Notes: generated by a model not told the origin, from the letters alone. DNA of 64,000 bases from Alcanivorax sp. (GCF_002726155.1 NZ_PBSH01000004.1:80713-144712), one strand, 5' to 3'. Shown: positions 9,587 through 18,143, numbered from the stretch's first letter. Made by a program: numbers and translations.

Positions 9587-9947
9587 AATTCCTATCTCAA
9601 CCGGTGAGTATGTAAGCCAGTATCCTGTCCTGCTGCTGAAACCGCAACGGCATGGAGGTATAGCGGATGCTTCACCTGACCTGTTGGAACATTGCGGGAC
9701 CGACAAGTGCCAGGAACACCTGGTGAAACCGGCTCCCCTCTCCTCTTTCGTTCAGAGATATTTACCCATACAGCTTTGCTTCAAGCATCCCGCGTGGAAC
9801 CTGCCGCTACCCGATAATTGATCAATGGTTGTTCAACGTTCATATGTGGCATAAAGTTGCAACGGCAAGTGCGTTGATCTGGGCCATCGCTCATCCCGAG
9901 CCGGTTGGCCATTAACGAAATAATCCGTAGGGGAAAGGGAGTCATCC
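9587..9947. other. Divergent intergenic region, 5'-nucleotidase / AlgP-like gene
   Basis: This stretch of 361 bases has no credible gene. It becomes AT-richer from about 9815 to 9860, ahead of the plus-strand gene, where promoter elements could lie, but I cannot assign hexamers with confidence. Confidence 0.5.
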
Positions 9948-10574
9948 ATGGCTGCTAGCAAGGTGAAAGATACCGTCGAGGAACTTCAGGCTCAGATTCG
10001 CAAGCTGGCTGAGCGCTTCGACAAGGAACGTGAGAAGCAGATCGCACAGTTGGAAAAGCAACTGGATAAAGTGCGTGACAGCCTCAATCAGCAACTGAAG
10101 CGCCAGCGCGAATATTTCGCCAAGCTGGAAAAGCTCCAGGCCGAATACCGTGAAAAGGCCACTACCACCGTCAAGCGTCAGCTCGACCGCGCCCGCAAAA
10201 CGGCAGACGACACCCGCAAGCAAGTGGATGATTCAGAAGCTCGCAAGCGTATTCTGGAAACCGAAGTCAAGGTTCTCAAAGCCACCGCCAAGCAGGCCCA
10301 CAGCCTGGCCCGCGTGATTGGCCAATATGAAAAAGACCTGGAAAAGCGCGCCAAGGAAATCGAGCGCAAGGTAGCGCCCAAGAAAGCAGCGAGCAAAAAA
10401 GCCCCTGCCAAGAAAAAGGCCGCAGCCAAGAAAGCGCCCGCAAAAAAGGCGGCTACCAAGAAAGCACCGGCCAAAAAGAAAGCCACTGCCAAGAAAGCAG
10501 CGGTAAAGAAGGCCCCCGCTAAGAAGGCAGCGGCCAGGAAGGCTCCAGCCAAAAAGGCGCCCGGAGCATCCTGA
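9948..10574 (+). CDS. Histone H1-like, AlgP-type Lys/Ala-rich protein
   Basis: A 208-residue protein in two parts. Residues 1-140 are predicted coiled coil rich in Lys, Glu and Arg (for example [18 protein letters not shown]). Residues about 145-205 are an Ala/Lys/Pro tail of repeated [11 protein letters not shown] units. This architecture matches AlgP (AlgR3) of Pseudomonas and other bacterial histone H1-like proteins, which bind DNA through the basic tail; AlgP has been linked to alginate gene control. Repeat number in such tails varies between strains. The ribosome site (AAAGGGAG) is strong. The gene stands alone with a terminator 8 bases downstream. The DNA-binding role is inferred from composition. 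Confidence 0.72.
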   Translation: MAASKVKDTVEELQAQIRKLAERFDKEREKQIAQLEKQLDKVRDSLNQQLKRQREYFAKLEKLQAEYREKATTTVKRQLDRARKTADDTRKQVDDSEARKRILETEVKVLKATAKQAHSLARVIGQYEKDLEKRAKEIERKVAPKKAASKKAPAKKKAAAKKAPAKKAATKKAPAKKKATAKKAAVKKAPAKKAAARKAPAKKAPGAS

Positions 10575-10582
10575 TTTTGGCA

Positions 10583-10619
10583 CCATAAAAAAACCGCCTA
10601 CATGGCGGTTTTTTTATGG
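10583..10619. terminator. Bidirectional terminator, AlgP-like gene / PilZ gene
   Basis: CCATAAAAAAACCGCC and GGCGGTTTTTTTATGG form a perfect 16-bp stem with a 5-base loop. A and T runs on both sides let it stop transcription of both convergent genes. Confidence 0.88.
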
Positions 10620-10656
10620 CTATTCGCTGGAAAAGAAGCATTCACTCCATTGATTG

Positions 10657-11052
10657 CTACCGGGAGCCAGCCGTACCGAGCAATGGCTCCATACCCGCCA
10701 GATAACGGATTTGATGCTGATCCGTATCACCGACCAGTTCACGCAAATTCGAATAGGTGCGCAACCCGATACGGTAAGCCTGCCCCGCTCGCTGGCAACT
10801 CACCACTTCAGCGGAAACACGCCGCAGGATCATGCCTGGAGAATAAAGATCAAGCTGCAAAACCCTGCCATTGCTGAACTTGATTGGGGAAGTGAGGCCG
10901 ATACCGTAGCGGTTATAGTCCAACGCCTTGGCCCGGGTCATGAAACGCCACCCTCCGAACAGCCGATGGCGATAAATGTCGATACGCATTTGCGTGTTGA
11001 TTCGTGCCAGCTTGCGGCGGTTTGCGCCGCGCGTTTCCCTGCTATCCATCAT
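10657..11052 (-). CDS. PilZ-domain protein (putative c-di-GMP receptor)
   Basis: A 131-residue protein. It has the PilZ pattern: basic RRKLAR near residue 12 (the RxxxR element), then DYNRYGIGL about 35 residues later (the D/NxSxxG element, with Asn-Arg-Tyr in place of the usual Ser spacing). A beta-rich tail follows (VLQLDLYSPG, AYRIGLRTYS). PilZ domains bind cyclic di-GMP and often control motility or exopolysaccharide. Because the second motif is imperfect, nucleotide binding is not certain. Its start overlaps the end of the upstream unknown gene by 11 bases, so the two are probably one operon. Confidence 0.65.
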   Translation of the reverse strand: MMDSRETRGANRRKLARINTQMRIDIYRHRLFGGWRFMTRAKALDYNRYGIGLTSPIKFSNGRVLQLDLYSPGMILRRVSAEVVSCQRAGQAYRIGLRTYSNLRELVGDTDQHQIRYLAGMEPLLGTAGSR

Positions 11053-11719
11053 CGAACCGTATAAGCATGTTGTCGAAGTAATTGACCACCGCCTTCCTGG
11101 CGTTGGTATCCATCGCTGTCAGCCCCTTGTATGTCGCCGAGGCCGCAGCTTTACATATTGTAACACGAGCAGCAGACACAAGGGCACGATTTACCCGACC
11201 CAGTCGTAAACAAGAAACCGAGTTATCCATAAAATGCACCACGGCACCGTCATTAATGCTTTGCATCACACTCAATAATGGCTCTATCTGCCCCTCACCT
11301 TGCTGATACTCAAGAAACACCATGGACGCCTTTTCCGCCACCGCCGGTTCCAGTGGATATGCCGCGTAAACCCTACCGTTGAGGGTTTTTCTCAGCCTCT
11401 GGAAATAACCGGCCAGCGCTTGCTGCTCCGCCACCGTGGTATTACGAATCAGGCGCCCGACCAGACTATCAGCAGCCCGGTTAATAACCTTCATTGCCCC
11501 CAGAATCAGACGCGCAGCCGCTCCCTGAGCATTCGCGGCTTCGATGGGGCCCTTGAAGTAAACGGTTAACACAACATCAACAAACCGAGAGACCAACACC
11601 TCCAGCTCCACCACATGGGAGACTGCCGGCTCGCTCTCACATTTCACCAGATATGCATCAATGGCATCGCGCAGAGGAGCCGGGGCGGGAAAGGCGACGT
11701 GCAGGGTATTTTCATCCAT
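11042..11719 (-). CDS. Conserved-looking protein of unknown function, coupled to PilZ gene
   Basis: I do not recognise this 225-residue protein. It is predicted largely alpha-helical and soluble. There is no signal peptide or membrane segment. A cluster of aliphatic helices sits at residues 36-80 (VVELEVLVSRFVDVVL, AARLILGAMKVINRAAD). It has three cysteines (about C28, C168 and C187), none in a metal-binding pattern. No ribosome site is obvious before the ATG at 11719. The 11-base overlap with the PilZ gene downstream argues for a shared role, possibly an effector or partner of the PilZ protein, but this is inference from position only. Confidence 0.6.
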   Translation of the reverse strand: MDENTLHVAFPAPAPLRDAIDAYLVKCESEPAVSHVVELEVLVSRFVDVVLTVYFKGPIEAANAQGAAARLILGAMKVINRAADSLVGRLIRNTTVAEQQALAGYFQRLRKTLNGRVYAAYPLEPAVAEKASMVFLEYQQGEGQIEPLLSVMQSINDGAVVHFMDNSVSCLRLGRVNRALVSAARVTICKAAASATYKGLTAMDTNARKAVVNYFDNMLIRFDDG

Positions 11720-11743
11720 ACTTGAGAGACCGTATTAATAAAG

Positions 11744-11787
11744 GAGCCTCTGAATAACTCCTTGCGTACTCAGTCTTTCAGAGGCTC
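11744..11787. repeat. Inverted repeat, 11-bp perfect arms
   Basis: GAGCCTCTGAA (11744-11754) and TTCAGAGGCTC (11777-11787) are perfect reverse complements separated by 22 bases. The arm sequence resembles the ends of some insertion sequences, so this may be the remnant of a small mobile element. Alternatively it is a hairpin at the promoter of the unknown gene, since it ends 25 bases upstream of that start. There is no transposase nearby. Confidence 0.5.
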
Positions 11788-11957
11788 ATACAAACATCGG
11801 GGCAGATGAACAGGCCTTTGTATCTGGCCATCCTGAAACACAACTGTCAGCAATGACGTGCACAGTTATGTCATGTGGCCCATCTTGGCTTGCCAGGAAG
11901 ACACCGGAAAGCACATGGCGGTTTCACCGCCCCCAACAGAGCAGGAACACAGGGAAA

Positions 11958-12722
11958 GTGGCGAATCATACTGGAATATTCACGCCGGGACGGCTGCTCT
12001 ACTGCCTGGCTTTCATGGCGTACCAGCCATTGGCTGCCCAGCAGCCCTTTCCCCTCGAATTGCGCCCCGCAGAGGGCACCTACCGGGTAGTGGTAAATGG
12101 CATTCCTGTGGGCCTTAACGCCACCATTCGCCTGGAAAAAGCCGAACCCGGCTACCGGCTGCATTTCACCGCCCAGAACCGGCTGTTCAGCCACGAAGAA
12201 AGCGCCCATTTCGACTGGCATAACTGCGAAGCCACCCCCTACCACTATGAACATGCCAGTGCCGGCTTCGGTATGCAGCGAGGCGGTGAAATCCGTTTCG
12301 ACTGGGAAACAGGCCAAGCCCTGGGCAGTAAAGCCACCTACGCACTGGCAACGGACACTCTGGATGCGCTCAGTGTCGCCATGGTGGCACGCTGCCACAT
12401 GGCCAACGGCGATGCTGCCTTCAGTTATGCCGTCGCCGAGCCGGATGGGATGACCGACTACCACTATGCATCATTGGGCACGGATTCACTGGAAACGCCA
12501 GCGGGCACCTGGCAGGCAACAGGTCTGGAGCGGGATTACGCAGAGCGGGGCCGCCATTCCGAATTCTGGGCCGCCCGGGAACTGGATTATTTCATGGTAC
12601 GAATGGATCACCGGGAAAACCCTTTCATCCGCGGCCGTATCGAACTGACCGATTTTCGCTACCTGGATGAGCCTGACAGCAACACCGAACGCCAGGACGG
12701 CAACACCGTTACCAGCCGCTGA
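11958..12722 (+). CDS. DUF3108 exported protein
   Basis: A roughly 254-residue protein with an N-terminal hydrophobic signal (GRLLYCLAFMAYQPLAA) and a DUF3108 beta-barrel-like body. Visible features are PAEGTYRVVVNGIPVGLNATIRLE near the start, RGGEIRFDWETGQAL, LDALSVAMVARC, and DYFMVRMDHRE near the end. DUF3108 proteins are periplasmic or surface proteins of unknown function. The GTG at 11958 is my preferred start (AGGGA upstream, signal peptide begins soon after). An ATG-less extension to 11853 would add 35 residues that look non-coding. Its last 64 bases overlap the convergent DUF2489 gene. Confidence 0.72.
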   Translation: MANHTGIFTPGRLLYCLAFMAYQPLAAQQPFPLELRPAEGTYRVVVNGIPVGLNATIRLEKAEPGYRLHFTAQNRLFSHEESAHFDWHNCEATPYHYEHASAGFGMQRGGEIRFDWETGQALGSKATYALATDTLDALSVAMVARCHMANGDAAFSYAVAEPDGMTDYHYASLGTDSLETPAGTWQATGLERDYAERGRHSEFWAARELDYFMVRMDHRENPFIRGRIELTDFRYLDEPDSNTERQDGNTVTSR

Positions 12723-13150
12723 ACGGCCTCGCCAACAACCGCAGCCTGCTCCTCTTCCAGCTGCCAACGGTAATTGTCCTGATTATAACGGGCCCGAGCG
12801 GTCAGCCCCTGGCGAACCTCTCCCCGATCAAACTGCTGGCAGGTCTCTGCAAACTGATGGACTGCCGCCACATCCACTTTCGGGGAAATATCCGCCGGCA
12901 GGCTGTCCAGCAAGGCACTGATGCGAATGGCCGCCTCACTCAGCTCGACCTGCTTCTGATCAATCGCGCGGCAGAGCACCTCAAGGCTATCGAGTATCTG
13001 CGTATATTGCGCTGCATTGCGATCCTGCTCCGCCAGCATGAGGGCCTTGCGATGACGAACCATCCAGCCCTTCCAGATCAGCAAACCAAGCACGGAGCCA
13101 ATCAACAGTCCGATCACGATTGCCAGTACTATCTGCCCGGCCATGGTCAT
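12659..13150 (-). CDS. DUF2489 membrane-anchored protein
   Basis: A 163-residue protein with one N-terminal transmembrane helix (residues about 6-26, IVLAIVIGLLIGSVLGLLIW) and a cytoplasmic helical domain of DUF2489 type (DSLEVLCRAIDQKQVELSEA, RWQLEEEQAAVV). Function is unknown. A strong AGGAG lies 8 bases before the ATG at 13150. The C-terminus overlaps the DUF3108 gene tail to tail by 64 bases, both frames being open there, so transcripts of the two genes can pair. Confidence 0.7.
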   Translation of the reverse strand: MTMAGQIVLAIVIGLLIGSVLGLLIWKGWMVRHRKALMLAEQDRNAAQYTQILDSLEVLCRAIDQKQVELSEAAIRISALLDSLPADISPKVDVAAVHQFAETCQQFDRGEVRQGLTARARYNQDNYRWQLEEEQAAVVGEAVQRLVTVLPSWRSVLLSGSSR

Positions 13151-13245
13151 ATCGGGTTCTCCTGGAAGACACTATCGGGCCGCTCGGGACCGCGCGCCTC
13201 CATCAATAATTTACGTTGCCATCAGGCCGGCGGTCACCTTTCTGA

Positions 13246-13274
13246 TGCACAGTATGGAAATGACAAAATATACT
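13246..13274 (+). promoter_or_regulatory. Candidate sigma-70 promoter for the membrane protein-mtn operon
   Basis: TGCACA (13246-13251), a 17-base spacer and TATACT (13269-13274) lie about 105 bases before the TTG start at 13381. Hexamers match at four and five of six positions. Confidence 0.35.
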
Positions 13275-13380
13275 TCATGAACAACGCATCTGCGCAGCGT
13301 CATCATGATTGAAAATTGCCGGTCATCACGCCATTGTACGTTCCACTGAGCGAACGTTCACACTATTCTCCGGAGGCCGA

Positions 13381-13845
13381 TTGAACGCTGACCTGCCCGG
13401 GTGGCTCGCGCCACTGGCCCAACAACTGGAACCCTGGCTGCCGGCCCTGACCATCACCGGGGTGATCATGGCCGCGGCCTCACTGGTGGCCTTGCCCTGG
13501 TTCCTCGTGCGAATACCGGAAAACTATTTTACCCAGGCCTATTCGCCGCACCAAAACCGGGGAGTGGTTGCCTGGCTGGTGTGGCTGTTGCGCAACCTGT
13601 TGGCGATTTTATTACTGGTCGCCGGCATCCTCATGCTGATCCTTCCCGGGCAGGGCCTGCTAACCATTTTGATCGCCATCATGACAAGCACTTTTCCGGG
13701 GAAATACCGTTTGGAACGCGCTATTATGCGCCGCCCCGGGGTCTTCCGGGCCGCAAACTGGATCAGGGCCCGGTACCATCGCCGCCCGCTGGAACACCCG
13801 GACGCATTCAAGGAGTCCTCCCATGGCCATTACCCCAACGGTTAA
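13381..13845 (+). CDS. Small PGPGW-type transmembrane protein
   Basis: A 154-residue protein with two or three transmembrane helices (ALTITGVIMAAASLVALPWF and LLAILLLVAGILMLILPG). These are followed by LPGQGLLTILIAIMTSTFPG and a basic cytoplasmic tail, the pattern of the PGPGW/TIGR02611 family of unknown function. The likely start is the TTG at 13381, preceded by CGGAGG with a short spacer; no in-frame ATG is available before the first helix. It overlaps mtnA by 23 bases and so probably heads the mtnABDC transcript, though a role in methionine salvage is not implied by sequence. Confidence 0.65.
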   Translation: MNADLPGWLAPLAQQLEPWLPALTITGVIMAAASLVALPWFLVRIPENYFTQAYSPHQNRGVVAWLVWLLRNLLAILLLVAGILMLILPGQGLLTILIAIMTSTFPGKYRLERAIMRRPGVFRAANWIRARYHRRPLEHPDAFKESSHGHYPNG

Positions 13846-14884
13846 TAGCGCCGCCATTCGCTGGCACGGCGATCGCCTGCAGTTACTGGATCAACGCCAC
13901 CTGCCAACGGAAACCCTGTGGCTGGATATTCTCGACAGCCAGCAAGCGGCAGACGCCATTCGCGATATGGTTGTGCGAGGTGCTCCGGCCATCGGCATCA
14001 CCGCCGCCTACGGGCTCGCGCTGGAAGCCCAACGGTTGGGCGAGAGCGCTACCTTGGCCTCGCTACAGAATGCCATTGCCTGCCTGGCAGCCAGCCGCCC
14101 AACAGCCGTCAACCTGTTCTGGGCACTGGAACGATTGCAACGTGTGGCCGGCGACCTTCAGGGCAACGCCTTGTGCCAGGCGTTAACGGACGACGCGGAG
14201 AGCATTCACCGCGAAGACCTGGCCGCCAACCAGGCCATGGGCGAATTTGGGGCCGACCTGCTCCCTGATGGCGCCACCGTTTACACCCACTGCAACACCG
14301 GCGCCCTGGCCACCGGCGGGCATGGCACCGCCTTGGGCATCATTCGTAGCGCCTGGGCCCGTCAGCAGCTCTCCGGCGTCTATGCCGGCGAAACCCGGCC
14401 CTGGTTGCAAGGCAGCCGCCTGACCAGCTGGGAACTGCTCAATGACGGCATTCCCGTGACGCTGGTTGCCGATAGCTGCGCTGGCCAACTTATGCAACAA
14501 GGAAAAGTGCAGGCGGTTATCGTCGGTGCCGACCGCATCACCGCCAACGGTGATACCGCCAACAAGATCGGCACCTATAACCTGGCCGTACTGGCGCAGC
14601 ACCACCAGATTCCTTTCATTGTTGCTGCCCCCGTTTCCACACTGGACTCTGCCCTGCCCGATGGCAGTCACATCGTGATTGAACAGCGTGATGGCAGCGA
14701 AGTGCGTGCCATTCAAGGCAAGCCGGTGGCCCCGGATAACTGCCCGGTGTACAACCCCGCTTTCGATGTCACCCCGGCGGCGCTGATCACCGCCATCGTC
14801 ACCGAACAGGGCGTCATCCATCACCCGAATACTGAAAAGCTCAAGGCCCACCTGAGCCAGGTCAAGGATCGCCGCCATGACTGA
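13823..14884 (+). CDS. mtnA: S-methyl-5-thioribose-1-phosphate isomerase
   Basis: MtnA converts 5-methylthioribose 1-phosphate to 5-methylthioribulose 1-phosphate in the methionine salvage pathway. The 353-residue protein carries the aIF2B/MtnA hallmarks: VVRGAPAIGITAAYG (residues about 51-65), YTHCNTGALATGGHGTALG with the catalytic Cys, and IVGADRITANGDTANKIGTY with the catalytic Asp. An AAGGAG precedes the ATG. It overlaps the next gene, mtnB, by 8 bases. The preceding step (MTA phosphorylase, mtnP) is not encoded in the window. Confidence 0.95.
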   Translation: MAITPTVNSAAIRWHGDRLQLLDQRHLPTETLWLDILDSQQAADAIRDMVVRGAPAIGITAAYGLALEAQRLGESATLASLQNAIACLAASRPTAVNLFWALERLQRVAGDLQGNALCQALTDDAESIHREDLAANQAMGEFGADLLPDGATVYTHCNTGALATGGHGTALGIIRSAWARQQLSGVYAGETRPWLQGSRLTSWELLNDGIPVTLVADSCAGQLMQQGKVQAVIVGADRITANGDTANKIGTYNLAVLAQHHQIPFIVAAPVSTLDSALPDGSHIVIEQRDGSEVRAIQGKPVAPDNCPVYNPAFDVTPAALITAIVTEQGVIHHPNTEKLKAHLSQVKDRRHD

Positions 14885-15512
14885 TCGCCCCTACTCCACC
14901 AGCGCATTCCGTGACGCCGCCCGCGCCCTGGCCGCCACCGGGCAACGCATTTATGCCAATGGCTGGTCCCCGGCCACCAGCAGTAATTACTCCCAGCGCC
15001 TGAATCCAGACTTTGCCGCCGTAACGCAATCCGGCAAGGACAAGGGCCTGCTCCGCGAAACCGACATCATGGCCGTAAACATGAATGGCCAACCGGCTTC
15101 CGTCGGCAAACCCTCGGCCGAAACCCTGCTGCATACCCAGCTTTACCGCTTTGATGCCGATATTCAGGCAGTGCTGCATACGCACAGTCATGCCTCCACC
15201 GTGCTGACCATGCACTGGCCCGCCAACAGCATTACGCTGGAAGGCTATGAGCTGCTCAAAGCCCTGGAAGGAATCACCACCCATGACAGCCGGCTGACCA
15301 TTCCCGTCTTTGAGAACACCCAGGATATCGCCGCCCTTGCCGCCCAGGTGGACAAGGAAATGCGCGCCGGTCATATCAGCCATGCCTATCTGATCCGTGG
15401 TCATGGCCTGTACACCTGGGCGCAGGACCTGCCGGCCTGCTACCGTCAACTGGAAGCACTGGAAACCCTGCTGGCCATTGAGCTGGAGTGCCGTCGCCTG
15501 CGAGGTTGCTGA
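14877..15512 (+). CDS. mtnB: Methylthioribulose-1-phosphate dehydratase
   Basis: MtnB removes water from 5-methylthioribulose 1-phosphate, the second step of the shared mtn route. It is a class II aldolase-fold zinc enzyme of 211 residues. Zinc ligands are visible in VLHTHSHAST (H101, H103) and in RGHGLYTWAQD near the C-terminus. SNYSQRL and TQSGKDKG are the substrate-phosphate and N-terminal family motifs. It overlaps mtnA by 8 bases and is followed 60 bases later by mtnD. Confidence 0.93.
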   Translation: MTDRPYSTSAFRDAARALAATGQRIYANGWSPATSSNYSQRLNPDFAAVTQSGKDKGLLRETDIMAVNMNGQPASVGKPSAETLLHTQLYRFDADIQAVLHTHSHASTVLTMHWPANSITLEGYELLKALEGITTHDSRLTIPVFENTQDIAALAAQVDKEMRAGHISHAYLIRGHGLYTWAQDLPACYRQLEALETLLAIELECRRLRGC

Positions 15513-15572
15513 CGCAGCCGGCAAGACGATCTGACAGAACGCGCAAAAGAGAACTGATAGAGAGAAGATGCC

Positions 15573-16118
15573 ATGCACAGCGAACTGAAAGTCTTTTCTG
15601 ACCAGGCACCTGAGGTGCTGGAACAACACCACAGCGACAAGGCTGCCATGGCCCGGGTGCTGGCCAGCGCCGGTGTCCGCTACGAACAATGGCAAGCCAA
15701 CCAGCCGTTATCCGAAAGCCCTCAGCAGAGCGAAGTAATTCAGGCGTATCAGGCAGACATTGACCGACTGATCGCCGATGAAGGCTACCAGACGGTGGAT
15801 GTGGTCAGCATGGTTCCGGACCACCCCGACAAAGCCGCCTTCCGGCAAAAGTTTCTGGAAGAACATCGACACAGCGAAGATGAAGTGCGCTTTTTCGTGG
15901 AAGGCCAGGGACTGTTCACCTTGCACATCAATGGCAAGGTCTACGAAGTGTTGTGCACCAAAGGTGACCTGATCAGTGTCCCCGCCAACACCCCGCACTG
16001 GTTTGACATGGGCCCCGCCCCCCGTTTTGTTGCCATTCGTCTGTTCAATAACCCGGATGGCTGGGTGGCCAACTTTACCGGCAGCGACATTGCCCAGCGC
16101 TTCAACCGGCTGGATTGA
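15573..16118 (+). CDS. mtnD: Acireductone dioxygenase
   Basis: MtnD is a cupin that oxidises acireductone. With iron it yields formate and the keto-acid precursor of methionine; with nickel it takes an off-pathway course releasing carbon monoxide. The metal ligands are visible: EEHRHSEDEVRFF gives H98, H100 and E104, and PANTPHWFDMG gives H142. The 181-residue length is normal for the bacterial family. It lies third in the mtn operon, with mtnC starting 35 bases after its stop. Confidence 0.95.
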   Translation: MHSELKVFSDQAPEVLEQHHSDKAAMARVLASAGVRYEQWQANQPLSESPQQSEVIQAYQADIDRLIADEGYQTVDVVSMVPDHPDKAAFRQKFLEEHRHSEDEVRFFVEGQGLFTLHINGKVYEVLCTKGDLISVPANTPHWFDMGPAPRFVAIRLFNNPDGWVANFTGSDIAQRFNRLD

Positions 16119-16153
16119 GCAACACCGTCCCACCCACAGCAGGGTCAATATTT

Positions 16154-16831
16154 ATGATCAACGCCATCATCACTGACATCGAAGGCACCACCAGTAGTAT
16201 CGCGTTTGTGAAAGACGTGCTGTTCCCCTACGCCGCCAAACAGTTTCCTGCCTTTCTGGATACCAACTGGAACGAAGAGGCCGTGCAGAAACAGATTCTG
16301 GCCGCCGAAGCCGAAGCTGGCGAAGCCCTTGGCAGCCCGGCGCAAGCCAGCGACTTGTTCTGCCGCTGGATAGAAGAAGACCGCAAGGCCACACCCTTAA
16401 AAGCCCTGCAGGGCATGATCTGGAAAGCGGGTTACGAGAACGGTGACTACACTGCCCACATGTACCCGGACACCGCCCCTGCCCTGAAAAAATGGCACGA
16501 CAGCGGTCTGGCCCTGTATGTGTATTCCTCCGGCTCCATTGCTGCCCAGAAACTGTTCTTCGGCTACAGTGATGCCGGCGACCTTACTGGTCTGCTATCC
16601 GGCTATTTCGATACCACCACTGGCCCCAAACAGTCCGCAGACAGTTATCGGAAGATTCAGCAAGCCATTGGCCATCCTGCCAACACCCTGCTGTTCTTGT
16701 CCGATATCGAAGCCGAGCTGGATGCCGCCGCCAAAGCGGGTTTACACACCTGCCTGCTGGACCGCGAACAAGCCGGGCTGCAAAGCCGCCACCCGGTGGT
16801 CAGTGATTTCAATCACATCAACCTGCCTTAG
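16154..16831 (+). CDS. mtnC: Enolase-phosphatase E1
   Basis: MtnC is a HAD enzyme that enolises and then dephosphorylates diketo-methylthiopentyl phosphate to give acireductone, the substrate of MtnD. The 225-residue protein opens MINAIITDIEGTTSSIAFVK, with the nucleophile Asp in the DIEGTT motif. It continues with YVYSSGSIAAQKLFFGYS and the C-terminal LFLSDIEAELDAAAKAG motif. I start it at the ATG at 16154, which is exactly before the HAD motif. Its stop overlaps that of the convergent rlmG by 14 bases. Confidence 0.94.
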   Translation: MINAIITDIEGTTSSIAFVKDVLFPYAAKQFPAFLDTNWNEEAVQKQILAAEAEAGEALGSPAQASDLFCRWIEEDRKATPLKALQGMIWKAGYENGDYTAHMYPDTAPALKKWHDSGLALYVYSSGSIAAQKLFFGYSDAGDLTGLLSGYFDTTTGPKQSADSYRKIQQAIGHPANTLLFLSDIEAELDAAAKAGLHTCLLDREQAGLQSRHPVVSDFNHINLP

Positions 16832-17999
16832 CCCCTGATTGGACAGGATCCTGGCAACGCCACACCACAAACTTGGCGTTGCTGCCCAATACCGTCACCG
16901 ACCCGAACCGGCGCGACAACACCTTGTGATACCCCAGATGGCGATTACCGATAACCCGTAATTCGCCACCCGGAGCCAAGGCACGCGCCGCCTGATTGAA
17001 CAAGCGCCGGGCCACATGATCACCGACCACGTGTCCGTCATGAAAAGGCGGGTTCAACAGGATGCAGTCGAAATCATTCTCCAGACCCAGCAAGCCATCA
17101 CCATGGTGAAACTGGCATTGCGCTTCTGGAAAATAACGCGACACATTGTCACGGGCGCTTTCCAGTGCCAGCCAGGATTCATCACAAAACGTCATTTCAG
17201 CGCTGGGGCTGGCCTGCAATGCGGCCAGGCCGATCACCCCGTTGCCGCACCCCAAATCCACCACTCGGGAACCTGCCGCCAACGACTGTGGCAGATGATC
17301 CAGGAAGAACCGCGCACCAATATCCAGTTGCTGCTGGGCGAACACGCCGGCATGCACGGTTAATTGCCAGTCCCCTGCTTCCACTTTGCTGGGGTAGCTG
17401 GTGTCAGCCAGAACCTGTCCCGGGGTCTGTGCACTGAACAAACGGGCTTTCTTCCAGCCGTACTCGGCACGACCGTTACCCAGATAACGTTGCAGCAATG
17501 ACACCAGCTGCCGCGGCAAGTGCTTGTCCATGCCCGCCAACCACACAGGGACACCCTGTGGAAGATGTTGGCTCAGCCAGTGCAGCTGCCACTCCAGCAG
17601 CGCAACCGACTTGGGGACACGCATAATCACTTGATCTGGAGTCTGGCCCAGCGCGTCAAAAGGCCACAGAAACCGGATTCCCTGCAGGCTGTTATCCTCG
17701 CCATTGGCCAGAGCGGCCGCCTGGGCCATGAAGGAATCACCACTGCTTTCCACCACTGCCCCCCCCGCCGAGGCCGCTTGCTGTAACGCCAATGCCAGTG
17801 CGCCCTGCTGATCATTCAGCACCAGGGTTGTTGCGCCGGCCTTTGCGGCTTCATCTGCTTCCGATACAGGCAGGCCGCGTTCTGCCAACGTGTTGAGCAG
17901 GTACAGATCCGCATTGTCCCAGGCCTGTAACGTCTCGTTTCTCCGACGAGGCCAACGCTGTAATGCAAGTTGGCCCCAAGGGTGATGAAAAGGTGTCAT
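16818..17999 (-). CDS. rlmG: 23S rRNA m2G1835 methyltransferase RlmG
   Basis: RlmG methylates the 2-amino group of G1835 in 23S rRNA. The 393-residue protein has the duplicated RsmC/RlmG architecture. A degenerate N-terminal half contains IMRVPKSVALLEWQL and GWKKARLF, close to Escherichia coli RlmG. The C-terminal catalytic Rossmann domain has VVDLGCGNGVIGL (SAM binding), the catalytic LLNPPFHDG motif and a FVVWRC end. RsmC is the alternative, but the VPK and WKKARL segments favour RlmG. The ATG at 17999 matches the family N-terminus (PWGQLALQRWP). Confidence 0.85.
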   Translation of the reverse strand: MTPFHHPWGQLALQRWPRRRNETLQAWDNADLYLLNTLAERGLPVSEADEAAKAGATTLVLNDQQGALALALQQAASAGGAVVESSGDSFMAQAAALANGEDNSLQGIRFLWPFDALGQTPDQVIMRVPKSVALLEWQLHWLSQHLPQGVPVWLAGMDKHLPRQLVSLLQRYLGNGRAEYGWKKARLFSAQTPGQVLADTSYPSKVEAGDWQLTVHAGVFAQQQLDIGARFFLDHLPQSLAAGSRVVDLGCGNGVIGLAALQASPSAEMTFCDESWLALESARDNVSRYFPEAQCQFHHGDGLLGLENDFDCILLNPPFHDGHVVGDHVARRLFNQAARALAPGGELRVIGNRHLGYHKVLSRRFGSVTVLGSNAKFVVWRCQDPVQSGAKAG

Positions 18000-18143
18000 T
18001 CGCGTTCTGTATCCATGGTGAAATGCATGCGGGGGCGCATTTTGCCCGCTGATTGCAGGATTGGCCAGAAACTGCGCAACCACGCGTCCCCGCCGCATTT
18101 AGGTATGGCATTTTCTGAATTGGCTGCTAGAATGCGCAGCCAT

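Noticed and set aside
9528..9821. 97-residue plus-strand frame between the 5'-nucleotidase and AlgP-like genes
   Set aside because: It begins inside the nucleotidase gene, has no ribosome site and no coherent protein features.
10178..10552. Ala/Phe-rich membrane-like frame opposite the AlgP-like gene
   Set aside because: It is the complement of the KKAPAKK-repeat coding sequence, which produces pseudo-hydrophobic repeats; the plus strand has the ribosome site and terminator.
10380..10570. Possible CRISPR or tandem DNA repeat
   Set aside because: The repetition is codon-level AAG/GCC recurrence encoding a Lys/Ala tail; there are no uniform spacers.
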